NCBI GenBank assembly: GCA_002254845.1
Contig: NKPT01000007.1
Coordinates: 1-64,000, forward strand
Direction of reading: 5' to 3'
Source of the DNA: Chloracidobacterium sp. CP2_5A
GTDB lineage: Bacteria; Acidobacteriota; Blastocatellia; Chloracidobacteriales; Chloracidobacteriaceae
DNA length: 64,000 nucleotides
Part shown: piece after piece, positions 10,101-17,910 of the stretch
Numbering within the stretch: position 1 is the first letter of the stretch
Layout of the letters: every line of letters starts with the position of its first letter
Made by a program: the position numbers and the translations under genes
Notes under the pieces: generated by a model
Told to the model about the DNA's origin: nothing
Database searches by the model: none
The model's input: only the letters and a program-made list of their open reading frames with translations

Positions 10101-10861
10101 AGCTCGATGACGCCGTCGCCGCCGCTAAAGGCGCGCTTGAAAGCAAACAGCGTGAGCTTGACGCGCATTTGGCGTCAAATCCGCCGGACCTCGCGCGCGC
10201 TGACATCGAAGCTCAGCTCAGGAAGTTGGACGAGATAATCGCCCGGCGGGACCAACAGCTTGGCGCGCTCGCGGAGCGGCTTCGGCAAGACAGCGACCTC
10301 CGCCGCCGCGCTGCGGACTTAGTCAATCAGATTGAAGCGCAGCGCGCTGAGCTCAAACTCTGGTCTGAACTCGATGAGGTCATCGGCTCGGCGGACGGCA
10401 AGAAGTTTCGCTTGTTCGTCCAAAGCCTGCATTTCCGCGCGCTGCTCGATCACGCCAACCACTACTTGCGGCAGCTCCGTCAGCGTTACCGATTAGCGCC
10501 GGTCAGGGGCGCGGAACTGGAGCTACAGGTGATTGACCATGACATGGCCGACGCCATCCGCCCTATCACGACGCTGTCAGGCGGCGAGACGTTTTTGGTT
10601 TCGCTGGCGCTGGCGCTGGGCTTGGCGGCGATGTCGTCCAACAAAGTGACGATTGAATCGCTTTTCATCGACGAGGGCTTCGGCGCCCTCGATCCGCAAT
10701 CGCTTGAAGTTGCGTTGGGGATGCTCGACCATCTGCAAGCGACCGGTCGCCAGATTGGGATTATTTCCCATATTCCAGGGCTGGCTGAGCGAATCGGCTA
10801 CCAAGTCGCCGTTACGCCCAATGGACGCGGCGTTAGTCAAGTCTCTATCATCGGCGACTAA
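7130..10861 (+). CDS. sbcC: SbcCD ATPase subunit C (Rad50-like)
   Basis: A 1243-residue SMC-like ATPase. Walker A (GPTGAGKSALLD) is near residue 40. Two long charged Ala/Glu/Arg-rich coiled-coil arms flank a zinc-hook CPLC motif near residue 620. The ABC signature LSGGETFLVSLALALG and Walker B SLFIDEGFGALD lie near residues 1145-1185. With SbcD it forms the ATP-dependent DNA-end processing complex. It is translationally coupled to sbcD through ATGA at 7130. Long opposite-strand open frames here (for example 8603-9640) are by-products of the Arg/Glu/Ala-rich coiled coil. Confidence 0.96.
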   Translation: MKILAIRGRNLASLTNFDVPLASGPLGRSGLFAITGPTGAGKSALLDAMCLALYGRLPRVKGERGGYRVLDGAAQDALTITDVRHILQRGAAEASAEVDFIGCDGKKWRAKWSVSRARKQPTAKLKDAKTELFELPDVTPRTQPGSESTRKLIVEQVGLTYEQFCRSVLLAQGEFAAFLKANADERAQILEALTDTQLYARLSQAAHRRADEKKKALADLEAKAGGLQPLSEADRAAVEREQKNLEQKRRRARSERDAREEARRWHARRDELESDLQQAKALYDANLQTRQNADAEARRLARLEQAEGLRSVYEGCRKAREAQDEADEQRKEAKARLAAAEAALAKAQAQAQQANERRQSVERARAAKQPEIEAARALDIRIAEAAKRRSEAERRRDELARQADEERRKLEAASRKKVEVDEEITGIDQWLADNAHLKTLVEWRKLWEREILAYVEANQEIARLSDEEARLRDAISALANNLEQARQSAQDLDARLATAKSALESAARTFDALHAAQSPLARQEARRQLDERRKMLEALARLREEAVNAEAARANAEKAVSDAQDDCANFEQRRDELLSNRPALEAAKQAREQELRLAQATEELAARRPDLLFPGKACPLCGSTEHPDAAKPAPPSEVVARLTAELAAAQRALEAQDKEAQQLARAIDVAKNNAHKAHELLVKAEDQRRAQNEQWAARRPSDFPASPLEASAQAKLNEALARLAADQEQLAKAEEAHDAARDKRDQAQSLVNQLVEKAQQAQGEISRLEHQQLRLETKQAQLREKRELRATRREQAIRELEPFFSRRPDWRAELDKDAGAFLEEALAWSKAWEDTEQRKQSALERHNDIRQELARRQAASESANTSLEQAKADLDARAAELERQRQERAAQLDGKPTEDVAKELEDAFRKAALESDHARQKLSEAECHKSAAEAFRQAAEDRGAQAAGEIAAARAALDAALAAAGLGADELAELLSVSVADRERLKARIKELDDAVAAAKGALESKQRELDAHLASNPPDLARADIEAQLRKLDEIIARRDQQLGALAERLRQDSDLRRRAADLVNQIEAQRAELKLWSELDEVIGSADGKKFRLFVQSLHFRALLDHANHYLRQLRQRYRLAPVRGAELELQVIDHDMADAIRPITTLSGGETFLVSLALALGLAAMSSNKVTIESLFIDEGFGALDPQSLEVALGMLDHLQATGRQIGIISHIPGLAERIGYQVAVTPNGRGVSQVSIIGD

Positions 10862-10906
10862 ATAATTACTCTCGCGCCGACGCCGGCGCTTTGAGGACGA
10901 CGCCCG

Positions 10907-11227
10907 ATGCTAACCCCGGAACAACAAGCGCAATACAACGCCCTGCTGTTGAAGCAATACAAGGGAAATCTCGCCGACGAGGAACGCGCCATTATGGAAG
11001 CGCTTCAGCTTTTGCGCGACGCGCCGGAGGCCCCGACCTCATCGGCCGACATCGCCGGCCTCGCGCCTAGCCTGGCCCGGATGTCTGGCGAGCTGGATCA
11101 GCTTGACGCCGACCTGGGCGAGATGGCCGGCAAGGTCGGCGGGCGCCGCGCCCGCGCCGAAGCCATCGCCGAGCTTGGCGAGCGAGACGCCAGCCGAATG
11201 AAGCAGAGCGACGATGACGCACATTGA
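10907..11227 (+). CDS. Small hypothetical protein upstream of kdsD
   Basis: I do not recognise a family. The 106-residue protein is acidic, probably helical and soluble, with no Cys and no membrane segment. It starts MLTPEQQAQYNALLLKQYKG and has a central LDQLDADLGEMAGKVG helix that could form a short coiled coil. A GAGG 11 bases before the ATG supports the start. It follows sbcC by 45 bases, and its 3' end overlaps the kdsD start by 14 bases, which argues that it is a real translated gene coupled to kdsD. Its function is unknown. Confidence 0.65.
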   Translation: MLTPEQQAQYNALLLKQYKGNLADEERAIMEALQLLRDAPEAPTSSADIAGLAPSLARMSGELDQLDADLGEMAGKVGGRRARAEAIAELGERDASRMKQSDDDAH

Positions 11228-12224
11228 GCGCGGGCGGCAAGCGCTTCAGGTGGAGGCCGAAGCCGTTGCGCGTCTGGTCAGCCGCCTCGACGCCAACTTC
11301 GAGCGCGCCGTCGAGATCATTCTCGCCGGACGCGGCCATGTCGTGACGCTGGGGATGGGCAAAAGCGGCTTTGTCGCGCGCAAGACGTCAGCGACGCTAG
11401 CCAGCCTTGGCACGCCGTCGTTTTTCCTGCACCCGGCCGAGGCCGCGCACGGCGACATCGGACGCGTGACAGCGGAGGATGCGCTGCTTGTGTTTTCCCA
11501 CAGCGGCGAAACGGATGAAATCGTCCGGCTGTTGCCCAGTTTCCGACACCTGGGGCTGCCGCTGATCGCCGTGCTGGGGCATGGCGACTCCACGCTCGGC
11601 CGGGCGGCGGCGGCGGTTTTGCTCACGTGGGTGGATAGCGAAGCCTGCCCGCTCAACCTCGCCCCGACAGCCTCGACGACGGCGGCAATGGCGCTCGGCG
11701 ACGCGCTGGCCGTGGCGGTCGGCGCGGCGCGCGGCTTCGCTCCGGAAGATTTCGCGGCGCGCCATCCCGGCGGCAAGCTCGGACGCGCGCTTTTACAAGT
11801 GCGCGACGTGATGCACGGCGGCGACGACGTGCCAATCGTCGCGCCGACAACGCCCATGCCGGAGATCATCCACGAAATTTCGCGCAAAGGCTTTGGCGTG
11901 ACGACCGTTGTGGACGCCGAGCGACGACTGGTCGGCGTCATTTCCGACGGCGACCTGCGGCGCTTGATGGAGCGTCAGCCCGAAGCTTTTTTGCAGTTGA
12001 CGGCGCGGCAAGCGCTGGACGGGCGACATTCGCGGCATCCGCGACCGCGCGTGACGCGGGCTGGCGACCGAGCTGTGGCGGCGTTGCGCGCCATGGAGGA
12101 CTACCGCATTACGTCGCTCATCGTCGTGGATGCCGACGACCGCGTGGAGGGAATCGTTCACCTCCATGACCTCTGGAGCGTCCTGTCGCCGGCCCCGCCG
12201 GACGCCCCGATTCGGCCAGTTTGA
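11214..12224 (+). CDS. kdsD: Arabinose-5-phosphate isomerase (KpsF/GutQ family)
   Basis: This enzyme converts ribulose 5-phosphate to arabinose 5-phosphate, the first step to KDO for lipopolysaccharide. The SIS domain spans roughly residues 30-170 (VVTLGMGKSGFVARKTSATL, VFSHSGETDEIV, PTASTTAAMALGDALAVAV). Two CBS domains follow (RDVMHGGDDVPIV to VGVISDGDLRRLM, and AMEDYRITSLIVVD to HLHDLWS). 336 residues is usual for the family. The ATG lies inside the previous small gene, suggesting coupling. The next gene makes UDP-glucuronate, consistent with envelope sugar supply. Confidence 0.93.
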   Translation: MTHIERGRQALQVEAEAVARLVSRLDANFERAVEIILAGRGHVVTLGMGKSGFVARKTSATLASLGTPSFFLHPAEAAHGDIGRVTAEDALLVFSHSGETDEIVRLLPSFRHLGLPLIAVLGHGDSTLGRAAAAVLLTWVDSEACPLNLAPTASTTAAMALGDALAVAVGAARGFAPEDFAARHPGGKLGRALLQVRDVMHGGDDVPIVAPTTPMPEIIHEISRKGFGVTTVVDAERRLVGVISDGDLRRLMERQPEAFLQLTARQALDGRHSRHPRPRVTRAGDRAVAALRAMEDYRITSLIVVDADDRVEGIVHLHDLWSVLSPAPPDAPIRPV

Positions 12225-12278
12225 CAGTCATTACCGGCTTTGCCAGAGTCGAGGACGGCAGACCGCGCAACTTTCGGT

Positions 12279-12300
12279 CAGGAAGCTTACAGGAAGCTTA
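12279..12300 (+). repeat. Exact 11-bp tandem duplication in ugd leader
   Basis: CAGGAAGCTTA occurs twice without a gap (12279-12289 and 12290-12300), ending 14 bases before the ugd ATG. Each copy holds an AGGA that could act as a weak ribosome-binding site. It is one of nine such duplications at gene boundaries in this window. Confidence 0.85.
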
Positions 12301-12314
12301 TCAACAACATCGCC

Positions 12315-13619
12315 ATGCATATCGCCATCGTCGGTACGGGTTATGTAGGTCTCGTGACAGGCGCCTGCTTCGCGGAATTTGGCGTCAACGTCACCTGCGT
12401 GGACAAGGACGTTGCCAAAATCGCCCTGCTCGAAGAGGGGCGCGTCCCAATTTACGAGCCAGGCCTCGAAGCGCTGATTGAGAAAAACCGCCGCGCCGGC
12501 CGGATTCGCTTCACGACTGACCTGAAAGCCGCCGTTCAGCGAGCGCTGGTCGTGTTCATCGCCGTCGGCACGCCGCCCAACCCTGACGGCAGCCCCGATT
12601 TGTCGCAGGTCGAGGCCGTTGCGGCGCAGATTGCCGAGGCGCTGGATGGCTACAAGGTCGTCGTCACGAAAAGCACCGTCCCGACCGGGACGGGCCAAGC
12701 CATTCGGCGCGTGATGGAGGAGCGGTGCCCAGCTGGCGCGAGCTTCAGCGTGGCATCCAACCCGGAATTCCTACGCGAAGGCGACGCCATCAATGATTTC
12801 ATGCGCCCGGAGCGGATTGTCATTGGGTGTGCGGACGCCCAAGCGAACGCGATTTTACGCGACCTTTACGGGCCGCTGCTGCAAACCGGCGTGCCGCTGG
12901 TGGCGACGACGGTCGAGACTTCGGAACTTATCAAGTACGCCTCAAACGCCTTTCTGGCGATGAAGATTTCCTTCATCAACGACCTGGCGCTGCTGTGCGA
13001 CCGGCTGGGCTGCGATGTCGCCGATGTCGCGCGCGGGATGGGACTCGACAGCCGCATCGGCAATAAGTTCTTGTCGCCGGGGCCGGGCTACGGCGGCTCG
13101 TGCTTTCCTAAGGATACGCAGGCTTTGGCGCACCTGGCGCGCAGCCACAGCCACGCGCTGCGGATTGTCGAGGCTGGCATCGCGGTCAACGCTGACATGC
13201 ACGACGCCATGCTCGGCAAAATCAAGACGCTGCTGGGCGAGCCGCGCCAGGGAAAAGTCGCGGGACTGCTGGGCCTGACCTTCAAGCCCGAAACGAGCGA
13301 CCTGCGCGAGTCGCCAGCGCTCGCTATCGCGCAGGCGGTACAGGCGTTGGGCGTGACGCTCCGGGCGAGCGACCCAGTGGCGATCCCGGAAGCGCGGATG
13401 CTGCTGCCCGAAGCGGATTTCTACGAAGACCCGTATGAAACCGCGACCGGCTGCGACCTGCTCATCATTGCGACCGAGTGGAATCTCTACCGGCGGCTTG
13501 ACTTAGAGCGCCTTTACGCCGTTATGCGGACGCCGGCCATCGCCGACCTGCGGAACGTTTGCGACCCGGCGCAAGCGCGCCGCGCCGGATTCCGCTACCT
13601 CGGGGTCGGGCGCGGGTAA
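12315..13619 (+). CDS. ugd: UDP-glucose 6-dehydrogenase
   Basis: It oxidises UDP-glucose to UDP-glucuronate with NAD for surface polysaccharides. The N-terminal Rossmann motif IAIVGTGYVGLVTGACFAEFG begins right after the ATG at 12315, which fixes the start; the frame is open upstream to a TTG at 12240, but that stretch is not conserved-looking. The catalytic cysteine lies in GPGYGGSCFPKDTQAL, and the C-terminal nucleotide-sugar domain has GLTFKPETSDLRESPA. Length is 434 residues. It lies 90 bases after kdsD on the same strand, suggesting an envelope-sugar operon. Confidence 0.95.
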   Translation: MHIAIVGTGYVGLVTGACFAEFGVNVTCVDKDVAKIALLEEGRVPIYEPGLEALIEKNRRAGRIRFTTDLKAAVQRALVVFIAVGTPPNPDGSPDLSQVEAVAAQIAEALDGYKVVVTKSTVPTGTGQAIRRVMEERCPAGASFSVASNPEFLREGDAINDFMRPERIVIGCADAQANAILRDLYGPLLQTGVPLVATTVETSELIKYASNAFLAMKISFINDLALLCDRLGCDVADVARGMGLDSRIGNKFLSPGPGYGGSCFPKDTQALAHLARSHSHALRIVEAGIAVNADMHDAMLGKIKTLLGEPRQGKVAGLLGLTFKPETSDLRESPALAIAQAVQALGVTLRASDPVAIPEARMLLPEADFYEDPYETATGCDLLIIATEWNLYRRLDLERLYAVMRTPAIADLRNVCDPAQARRAGFRYLGVGRG

Positions 13620-13684
13620 CGTCTCAGTCTGAAAGGACCGCGAGGGACAGGGCTTTTCTCGCGCGCTCGGCGCAAAGCGAGAGC

Positions 13685-14602
13685 CTACTCGACAGCGGCA
13701 TCTGGCGGCGCGATCATCACCGGGCAGGTCATTTCGCGGATGACCCGCTCGACGTGGTGCCCAAGCGGCTGTCCCGCCTGGCGGTCGCCACAGCCCATCA
13801 CAATTAAGTCGGCTTCAATTTCCTGGGCGGTTTTCAGCGTCGCCTCGTAGGCGCGACCATCGCATAGGCGCGACTCAAAGTTGACGCCCGCCGCCGCCGC
13901 CTCGGCCGCGAGCTCCTCAAAGCGAGCTTCCGCGTGACGCCGGACAAGCGCCACGGCGTCATCCTCGCCGGGCGTGGCCCGCATGGGGAAGTAGCCCAGC
14001 ACGACGTGTACAGCGTGCAGTCCCGTCACCCTGGCGTCATGCGCTTTGGCCAGGCCGAAAGCGAGGCGCTTGGCGGCATCCGACACCGGGTGAAAGTCAG
14101 TTGCCAAGAGAATCCGATTGAGCGCGATCGTCGTCTCCGCGCCCTTGTAGTACACGAAGTCCCGCGAAGGCGGGCGAGCGACAAGCGTCGGGCAGGTCAC
14201 TTTTTCCAAGACCGCCAGCGCCGTCGAGCCAATCAGGGGGCGCGCGAGAAAGCCTCGGCGCTGGGTGGCCATCACCAGCAATGAAACGTCTTTTTCCTTG
14301 ACGACACGCAGGATTTCAGCCGCCGGATCGCCTTCGGCCAGCAGGGCGTGAGCGTCGAGGCCCTGCAAAACCTCATGCTGGAGCATTTCTTCCAGCTCGC
14401 GGCGAATGCCCACGAGCCACTCAAAGCCGTTTTCGGCTAGCGCCCGCTCGGAAAGGCGCAACGCCTGCGCCGGCAGCGAGGCGTTCTGCACATTGAGGAG
14501 CGTTACTCGTCCGCCGGCGTGGCGCGCAAAGGCGGCGGCATATTTCAGCAGCCCGCGCGAGAGCGGCGAAAAGTCAGTCGCGAAGAGAACGTGTTCAAAC
14601 AT
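13685..14602 (-). CDS. Tandem-domain universal stress protein
   Basis: The 305-residue protein consists of two UspA-like domains. The first begins VLFATDFSPLSRGLLKYAAAFA and ends with LIGSTALAVLEKVTCPTLVAR. The second begins RILLATDFHPVSDAAKRLAFGLA and ends with HVERVIREMTCPVMIAPP. The first domain keeps a GST-type nucleotide-contact segment; in the second the corresponding stretch reads GHHVER, so ATP binding there may be lost. Such proteins are cytoplasmic stress and energy sensors. It stands alone, convergent with ugd. Confidence 0.92.
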   Translation of the reverse strand: MFEHVLFATDFSPLSRGLLKYAAAFARHAGGRVTLLNVQNASLPAQALRLSERALAENGFEWLVGIRRELEEMLQHEVLQGLDAHALLAEGDPAAEILRVVKEKDVSLLVMATQRRGFLARPLIGSTALAVLEKVTCPTLVARPPSRDFVYYKGAETTIALNRILLATDFHPVSDAAKRLAFGLAKAHDARVTGLHAVHVVLGYFPMRATPGEDDAVALVRRHAEARFEELAAEAAAAGVNFESRLCDGRAYEATLKTAQEIEADLIVMGCGDRQAGQPLGHHVERVIREMTCPVMIAPPDAAVE

Positions 14603-14777
14603 GGCGTCAAAACCAGTTCAGCCGAGAGGCCGGCTGCCAGGCAAACCCTTCCCCAGTCCGGAGCGAAAAGCGACGGCATGACGGCGCCCCAAGCGTAGCG
14701 CGCGAGCGGCGCTGCGCCTATCGGAAAAATCCGCCGGCGCGAAGCCTGTCCGACCGCGAGCGCCCCGAACCCAGCCC

Positions 14778-15683
14778 TTACGCCGCCTGCGCCTGCGGTC
14801 GCCAGAGGCTTTCGACCGCGCGCCGCGCATCCGCCGCCAGCCGTCCCAGCAAGGAATCGTTGGAGAGCGACTGTCCGGCTAGGATGCGCTTCACATCCGC
14901 GCTGACCTGCTCGCGCAACTGCGCCGAGGACAGGATAGTTTCCACCAACTGCCACCGAGCGCCCAGCACCGGGCGCGGGTCGGCGGCCCGCAGAAACTGC
15001 CTAGCCACATAGGGCACTTGACGCTCGACGGGCAGCTCGCGGGCGATGTCCACAACCCGGCGCAAGCGGCGAATCGGCGCGCCCGGCATGATGTCGAGCG
15101 ACGTTTCGTAAGCGGCTTTTTCAATCACTTCAAACTTTGTCTGCGCCCGCCGCACTTCCGCTTCGCGCCCGCCGGCCTTGAGCTGGGCCAACTGCTGATT
15201 GCCCCACCGCACATGCCCGGCTTCCTCGTTCTTGACCTGATTGAGCAGCTTATAAGCCTTGCTTTCCTTGGGCAGCGTCGAGACGTGCAGCGCGAAGCTG
15301 AATAGCCCGCGCTTTTCCGTCACGTTGAGCGCGGCGAGCAACTCGATTTCATCCAGTCGGTCGGGATCGCTGCTGGCAGTGGCCAACGCGGCAAACTCAT
15401 CCACATACTTGATGCCCAGCGGCGGACGCGGGGCGTCGCCCAAGTCCGTCATAATGTCGGCGATCATCTCCGCGTGGCGGAACTCGTCTTCCGCATGATG
15501 GACGAGGTCTTCCGCAAGCCGCGGGTTGGTCGCCTCGACGCGGGCGGCCAGCGCGGCAATGCCTTCCGCGCCGTGGTACTCCGAATAGTAGTAGAGATTC
15601 ATCGTCGCCCAGTGCAGATCAGGGTCGGCGACAACGCGCTCGAAGACCTGACGCATGGCGGCTTCCTGACGAGTAGCTGACAT
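14778..15683 (-). CDS. Ferritin-like diiron protein of unknown function
   Basis: The protein (301 residues from the ATG at 15683, preceded by GGGAGAAG) has the ligand pattern of a carboxylate-bridged diiron four-helix bundle: Glu35 in YYYSEYHGAE, Glu67-x-x-His70 in EDEFRHAEM, Glu123 in VTEKRG, and Glu154-x-x-His157 in KNEEAGHVRWG. The first 165 residues hold this bundle; the rest is helical and Arg-rich, without motifs I know. Members of this superfamily act as oxygenases, hydroxylases or peroxide reductases. It is not obviously AcsF, MiaE or rubrerythrin. The specific reaction is unknown. Confidence 0.75.
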   Translation of the reverse strand: MSATRQEAAMRQVFERVVADPDLHWATMNLYYYSEYHGAEGIAALAARVEATNPRLAEDLVHHAEDEFRHAEMIADIMTDLGDAPRPPLGIKYVDEFAALATASSDPDRLDEIELLAALNVTEKRGLFSFALHVSTLPKESKAYKLLNQVKNEEAGHVRWGNQQLAQLKAGGREAEVRRAQTKFEVIEKAAYETSLDIMPGAPIRRLRRVVDIARELPVERQVPYVARQFLRAADPRPVLGARWQLVETILSSAQLREQVSADVKRILAGQSLSNDSLLGRLAADARRAVESLWRPQAQAA

Positions 15684-15803
15684 GCAACTTCTCCCAAAAC
15701 CGGCAGGGATATGCGCTTTAGGGGATGACAAGCGGATTCTAAATCATTTGCGGCGACTTTGGAAACTCAAGTCCGGGAGCTGCGCGGCGGACACAAGCGC
15801 CCC

Positions 15804-16625
15804 TCAGTCCGAAGGCGGGCGCGGCGCTCCCTGAAGCAGCGCCTCGGTCGCTGCCCGCCCGGAAGCAACCAAGTCCGCAAGGTCTTTCTGCCGATAGAGC
15901 AACATGCCGCGGCCAAGGGCGTCCGGCGTCACCACCTGAATTGGCATTTCCGGGTAACGGGCTTGCCAGGCTTCGACCTTGGCGGCGTTTTCCCGCCGAT
16001 GGGCAAGGCGATTGGCAATGTCGCTGACGATAATTTGACGAGGCGCGAAGGGCGCGGCGAACAGGTATTCAATGGGCAGCCGGTTCCGCCCGCCGGCGTC
16101 GCTCAGACGCAGCCTGCGCCCGCCAAGGCGCAGCTCGCGCGCCGGATAGACGAAAGGAATTGCCACCGCCCCGCGCGTGGCGTCCGCCAGCGGGAAATCC
16201 GGCATTTCGCTGTGAAGCAGAATTTCGCGGCCTGATACGGCATCGAACGCCAGCAACCCAATCCGCTCGACGCCATGGCAGAGCTGCCGACCCGAGGCGC
16301 GCTCGAGGCGCTCCAGGTATTCCGGCACAATGCCGGCCCGGCGACGAAAATAGCCTTGCGCGAAGCGCGGGGCGCGCCGCGCCGCCGCCCAAGCCAACAA
16401 GTGCCGGGAAGCAAGTCCCAGCCCCAGCGCTCGCATTTCATCAAGCGATAGACCGACGCCAGCGTAGTACGCCGCAATCAGCGCGCCCACGCTCGAGCCC
16501 ACGATTTCCCGAATGCGGAAGCCGTGGGCCACCAAGGCTTCCAGCGCGCCAACGTGGGCGACCCCGCGCGCGCCGCCGGCCGCAAGCGCGAGGCTGACCG
16601 GTTCCGTCAGGCGCAAGGCGGGCAT
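15804..16625 (-). CDS. Patatin-like phospholipase (RssA family)
   Basis: A serine acyl hydrolase with a Ser-Asp dyad. The oxyanion-hole GGARGVAHVGALEAL is near residue 20, the nucleophile sits in IVGSSVGALIAAYYAG, and the Asp segment reads LSDAGGRNRLP, a slight variation of the usual DGG/DGA. No signal peptide is apparent, so it probably acts inside the cell on phospholipids or lysolipids. The ATG at 16625 is preceded by GGAGG about 8 bases upstream; a TTG 15 bases further up would overlap that site. Length is 273 residues. It follows sucC by 67 bases on the same strand. Confidence 0.88.
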   Translation of the reverse strand: MPALRLTEPVSLALAAGGARGVAHVGALEALVAHGFRIREIVGSSVGALIAAYYAGVGLSLDEMRALGLGLASRHLLAWAAARRAPRFAQGYFRRRAGIVPEYLERLERASGRQLCHGVERIGLLAFDAVSGREILLHSEMPDFPLADATRGAVAIPFVYPARELRLGGRRLRLSDAGGRNRLPIEYLFAAPFAPRQIIVSDIANRLAHRRENAAKVEAWQARYPEMPIQVVTPDALGRGMLLYRQKDLADLVASGRAATEALLQGAPRPPSD

Positions 16626-16692
16626 CCCGGAGACCTCCAAAAGGCTGCGCTGGCGACGCAGCCCCGCGCTCCGCCTTGCGGGCGACGCGCAG

Positions 16693-17853
16693 CTACGCGG
16701 CTAGAGCGACAGCCTTTTCCGCCGCGTCTTTCATGCCGCTGGCGGTCGTGAAATTCAGCCCGGAGCTTTCGAGCAGCGCGCGCCCCTGCTCAACATTCGT
16801 CCCTTCAAGCCGAACGATAATCGGCAGCTTGACATCAAGGTTGCGGGCCGCGGCAATCACGCCCGCCGCCACCATATCGCACCGGACGATGCCGCCAAAA
16901 ATGTTGATGAGCACCGCCCGCACATTCGGGTCCGCCAGCAGGATGCGAAACGCCTGCTCGACGCGCTCCTGCGAAGCCCCGCCGCCCACGTCAAGGAAGT
17001 TGGCGGGATTGCCGCCGGCCAGCTTGATGATGTCCATGGTCGCCATCGCCAGCCCGGCCCCGTTGACCATGCAGCCGATCGTGCCGTCGAGCTTGACGTA
17101 GTTGAGGTCATACTTCGCGGCCTCGGTTTCGAGCGGATCTTCCTCGCGGGTGTCGCGCAACTCGACGTAGTCGGGGTGCCGATAGAGAGCGTTGTCGTCA
17201 AGCGTCACCTTGGCGTCAAGCGCGTAAAAATCGCCTTCCTTGGTTAGCAAAAACGGATTGATCTCAATGAGCGAGGCGTCGCTTTCGACAAAAGCCCGGT
17301 AGAGCGCCAGCAGAATCTTCGCCACCTTGGACGCTTGCCCGCCGGTGAAGCCCAGCCCGAAGGCGATTTTTCGCGCTTGGTAAGGCTGCAATCCCAGCGC
17401 TGGATCAACGACTTCGCGCAGAATCTTCTCCGGCGTTTCCGCCGCGACTTCCTCGATTTCCATGCCGCCCGCCTGGCTTGCCATGATGATGGGCGACGAG
17501 GTCGCCCGGTCAATGAGCAAACTGAGGTAAAGCTCGCGGTCAATGCGGAGGCCTTCCTCGACAATCAGGCGGTGAACCGTCCGGCCTTCGGGGCCCGTCT
17601 GCGGCGTCACCAACTTGTGACCCAGCATCCGCAGGGCGATGGATTCCACTTCCTCCAGCGAGTGCGCTAGCTTGACGCCGCCGCCCTTGCCGCGCCCGCC
17701 GGCGTGAATCTGCGCCTTCAGGACAACCGGAAACGCGCCCAACGCTTCCGCCGCCATACAGGCATCCATCGGGTTGAGCGCCACATGGTGGCGCGGGACG
17801 GGCACGCCAAACTTCGCCAGCAGGCGCTTGGCTTGATATTCGTGAATTTTCAT
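16693..17853 (-). CDS. sucC: Succinyl-CoA ligase (ADP-forming) beta subunit
   Basis: SucC is the nucleotide-binding subunit of the TCA-cycle enzyme interconverting succinyl-CoA and succinate with ATP formation. The ATP-grasp domain starts [20 protein letters not shown], with [17 protein letters not shown]. Further landmarks are [21 protein letters not shown] and [10 protein letters not shown], then [13 protein letters not shown] and [14 protein letters not shown]. 386 residues is normal. No sucD is next to it, unlike in most genomes. The leader contains a triplicated 19-bp unit carrying the ribosome-binding site. Confidence 0.96.
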   Translation of the reverse strand: MKIHEYQAKRLLAKFGVPVPRHHVALNPMDACMAAEALGAFPVVLKAQIHAGGRGKGGGVKLAHSLEEVESIALRMLGHKLVTPQTGPEGRTVHRLIVEEGLRIDRELYLSLLIDRATSSPIIMASQAGGMEIEEVAAETPEKILREVVDPALGLQPYQARKIAFGLGFTGGQASKVAKILLALYRAFVESDASLIEINPFLLTKEGDFYALDAKVTLDDNALYRHPDYVELRDTREEDPLETEAAKYDLNYVKLDGTIGCMVNGAGLAMATMDIIKLAGGNPANFLDVGGGASQERVEQAFRILLADPNVRAVLINIFGGIVRCDMVAAGVIAAARNLDVKLPIIVRLEGTNVEQGRALLESSGLNFTTASGMKDAAEKAVALAA

Positions 17854-17910
17854 AGCCTCAAATCCTCGCGGCAGCCTCAAATCCTCGCGGCAGCCGCAAA
17901 TCCTAGCGGC
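17854..17910. repeat. Three tandem 19-bp units between receptor gene and sucC
   Basis: The 19-bp unit AGCCTCAAATCCTCGCGGC is present at 17854-17872 and 17873-17891, and with two changes at 17892-17910. On the minus strand each of the first two copies gives a purine-rich GCGAGGA-TTTGAGG segment, so the sucC ribosome-binding site is repeated. The third copy contains the TAG stop (17903-17905) of the upstream receptor gene. Units are contiguous without spacers, so this is not a CRISPR. Confidence 0.9.

Noticed and set aside
17854-17910. CRISPR-like short repeats
   Set aside because: Units are contiguous without spacers and only 19 bp; no cas genes are present.
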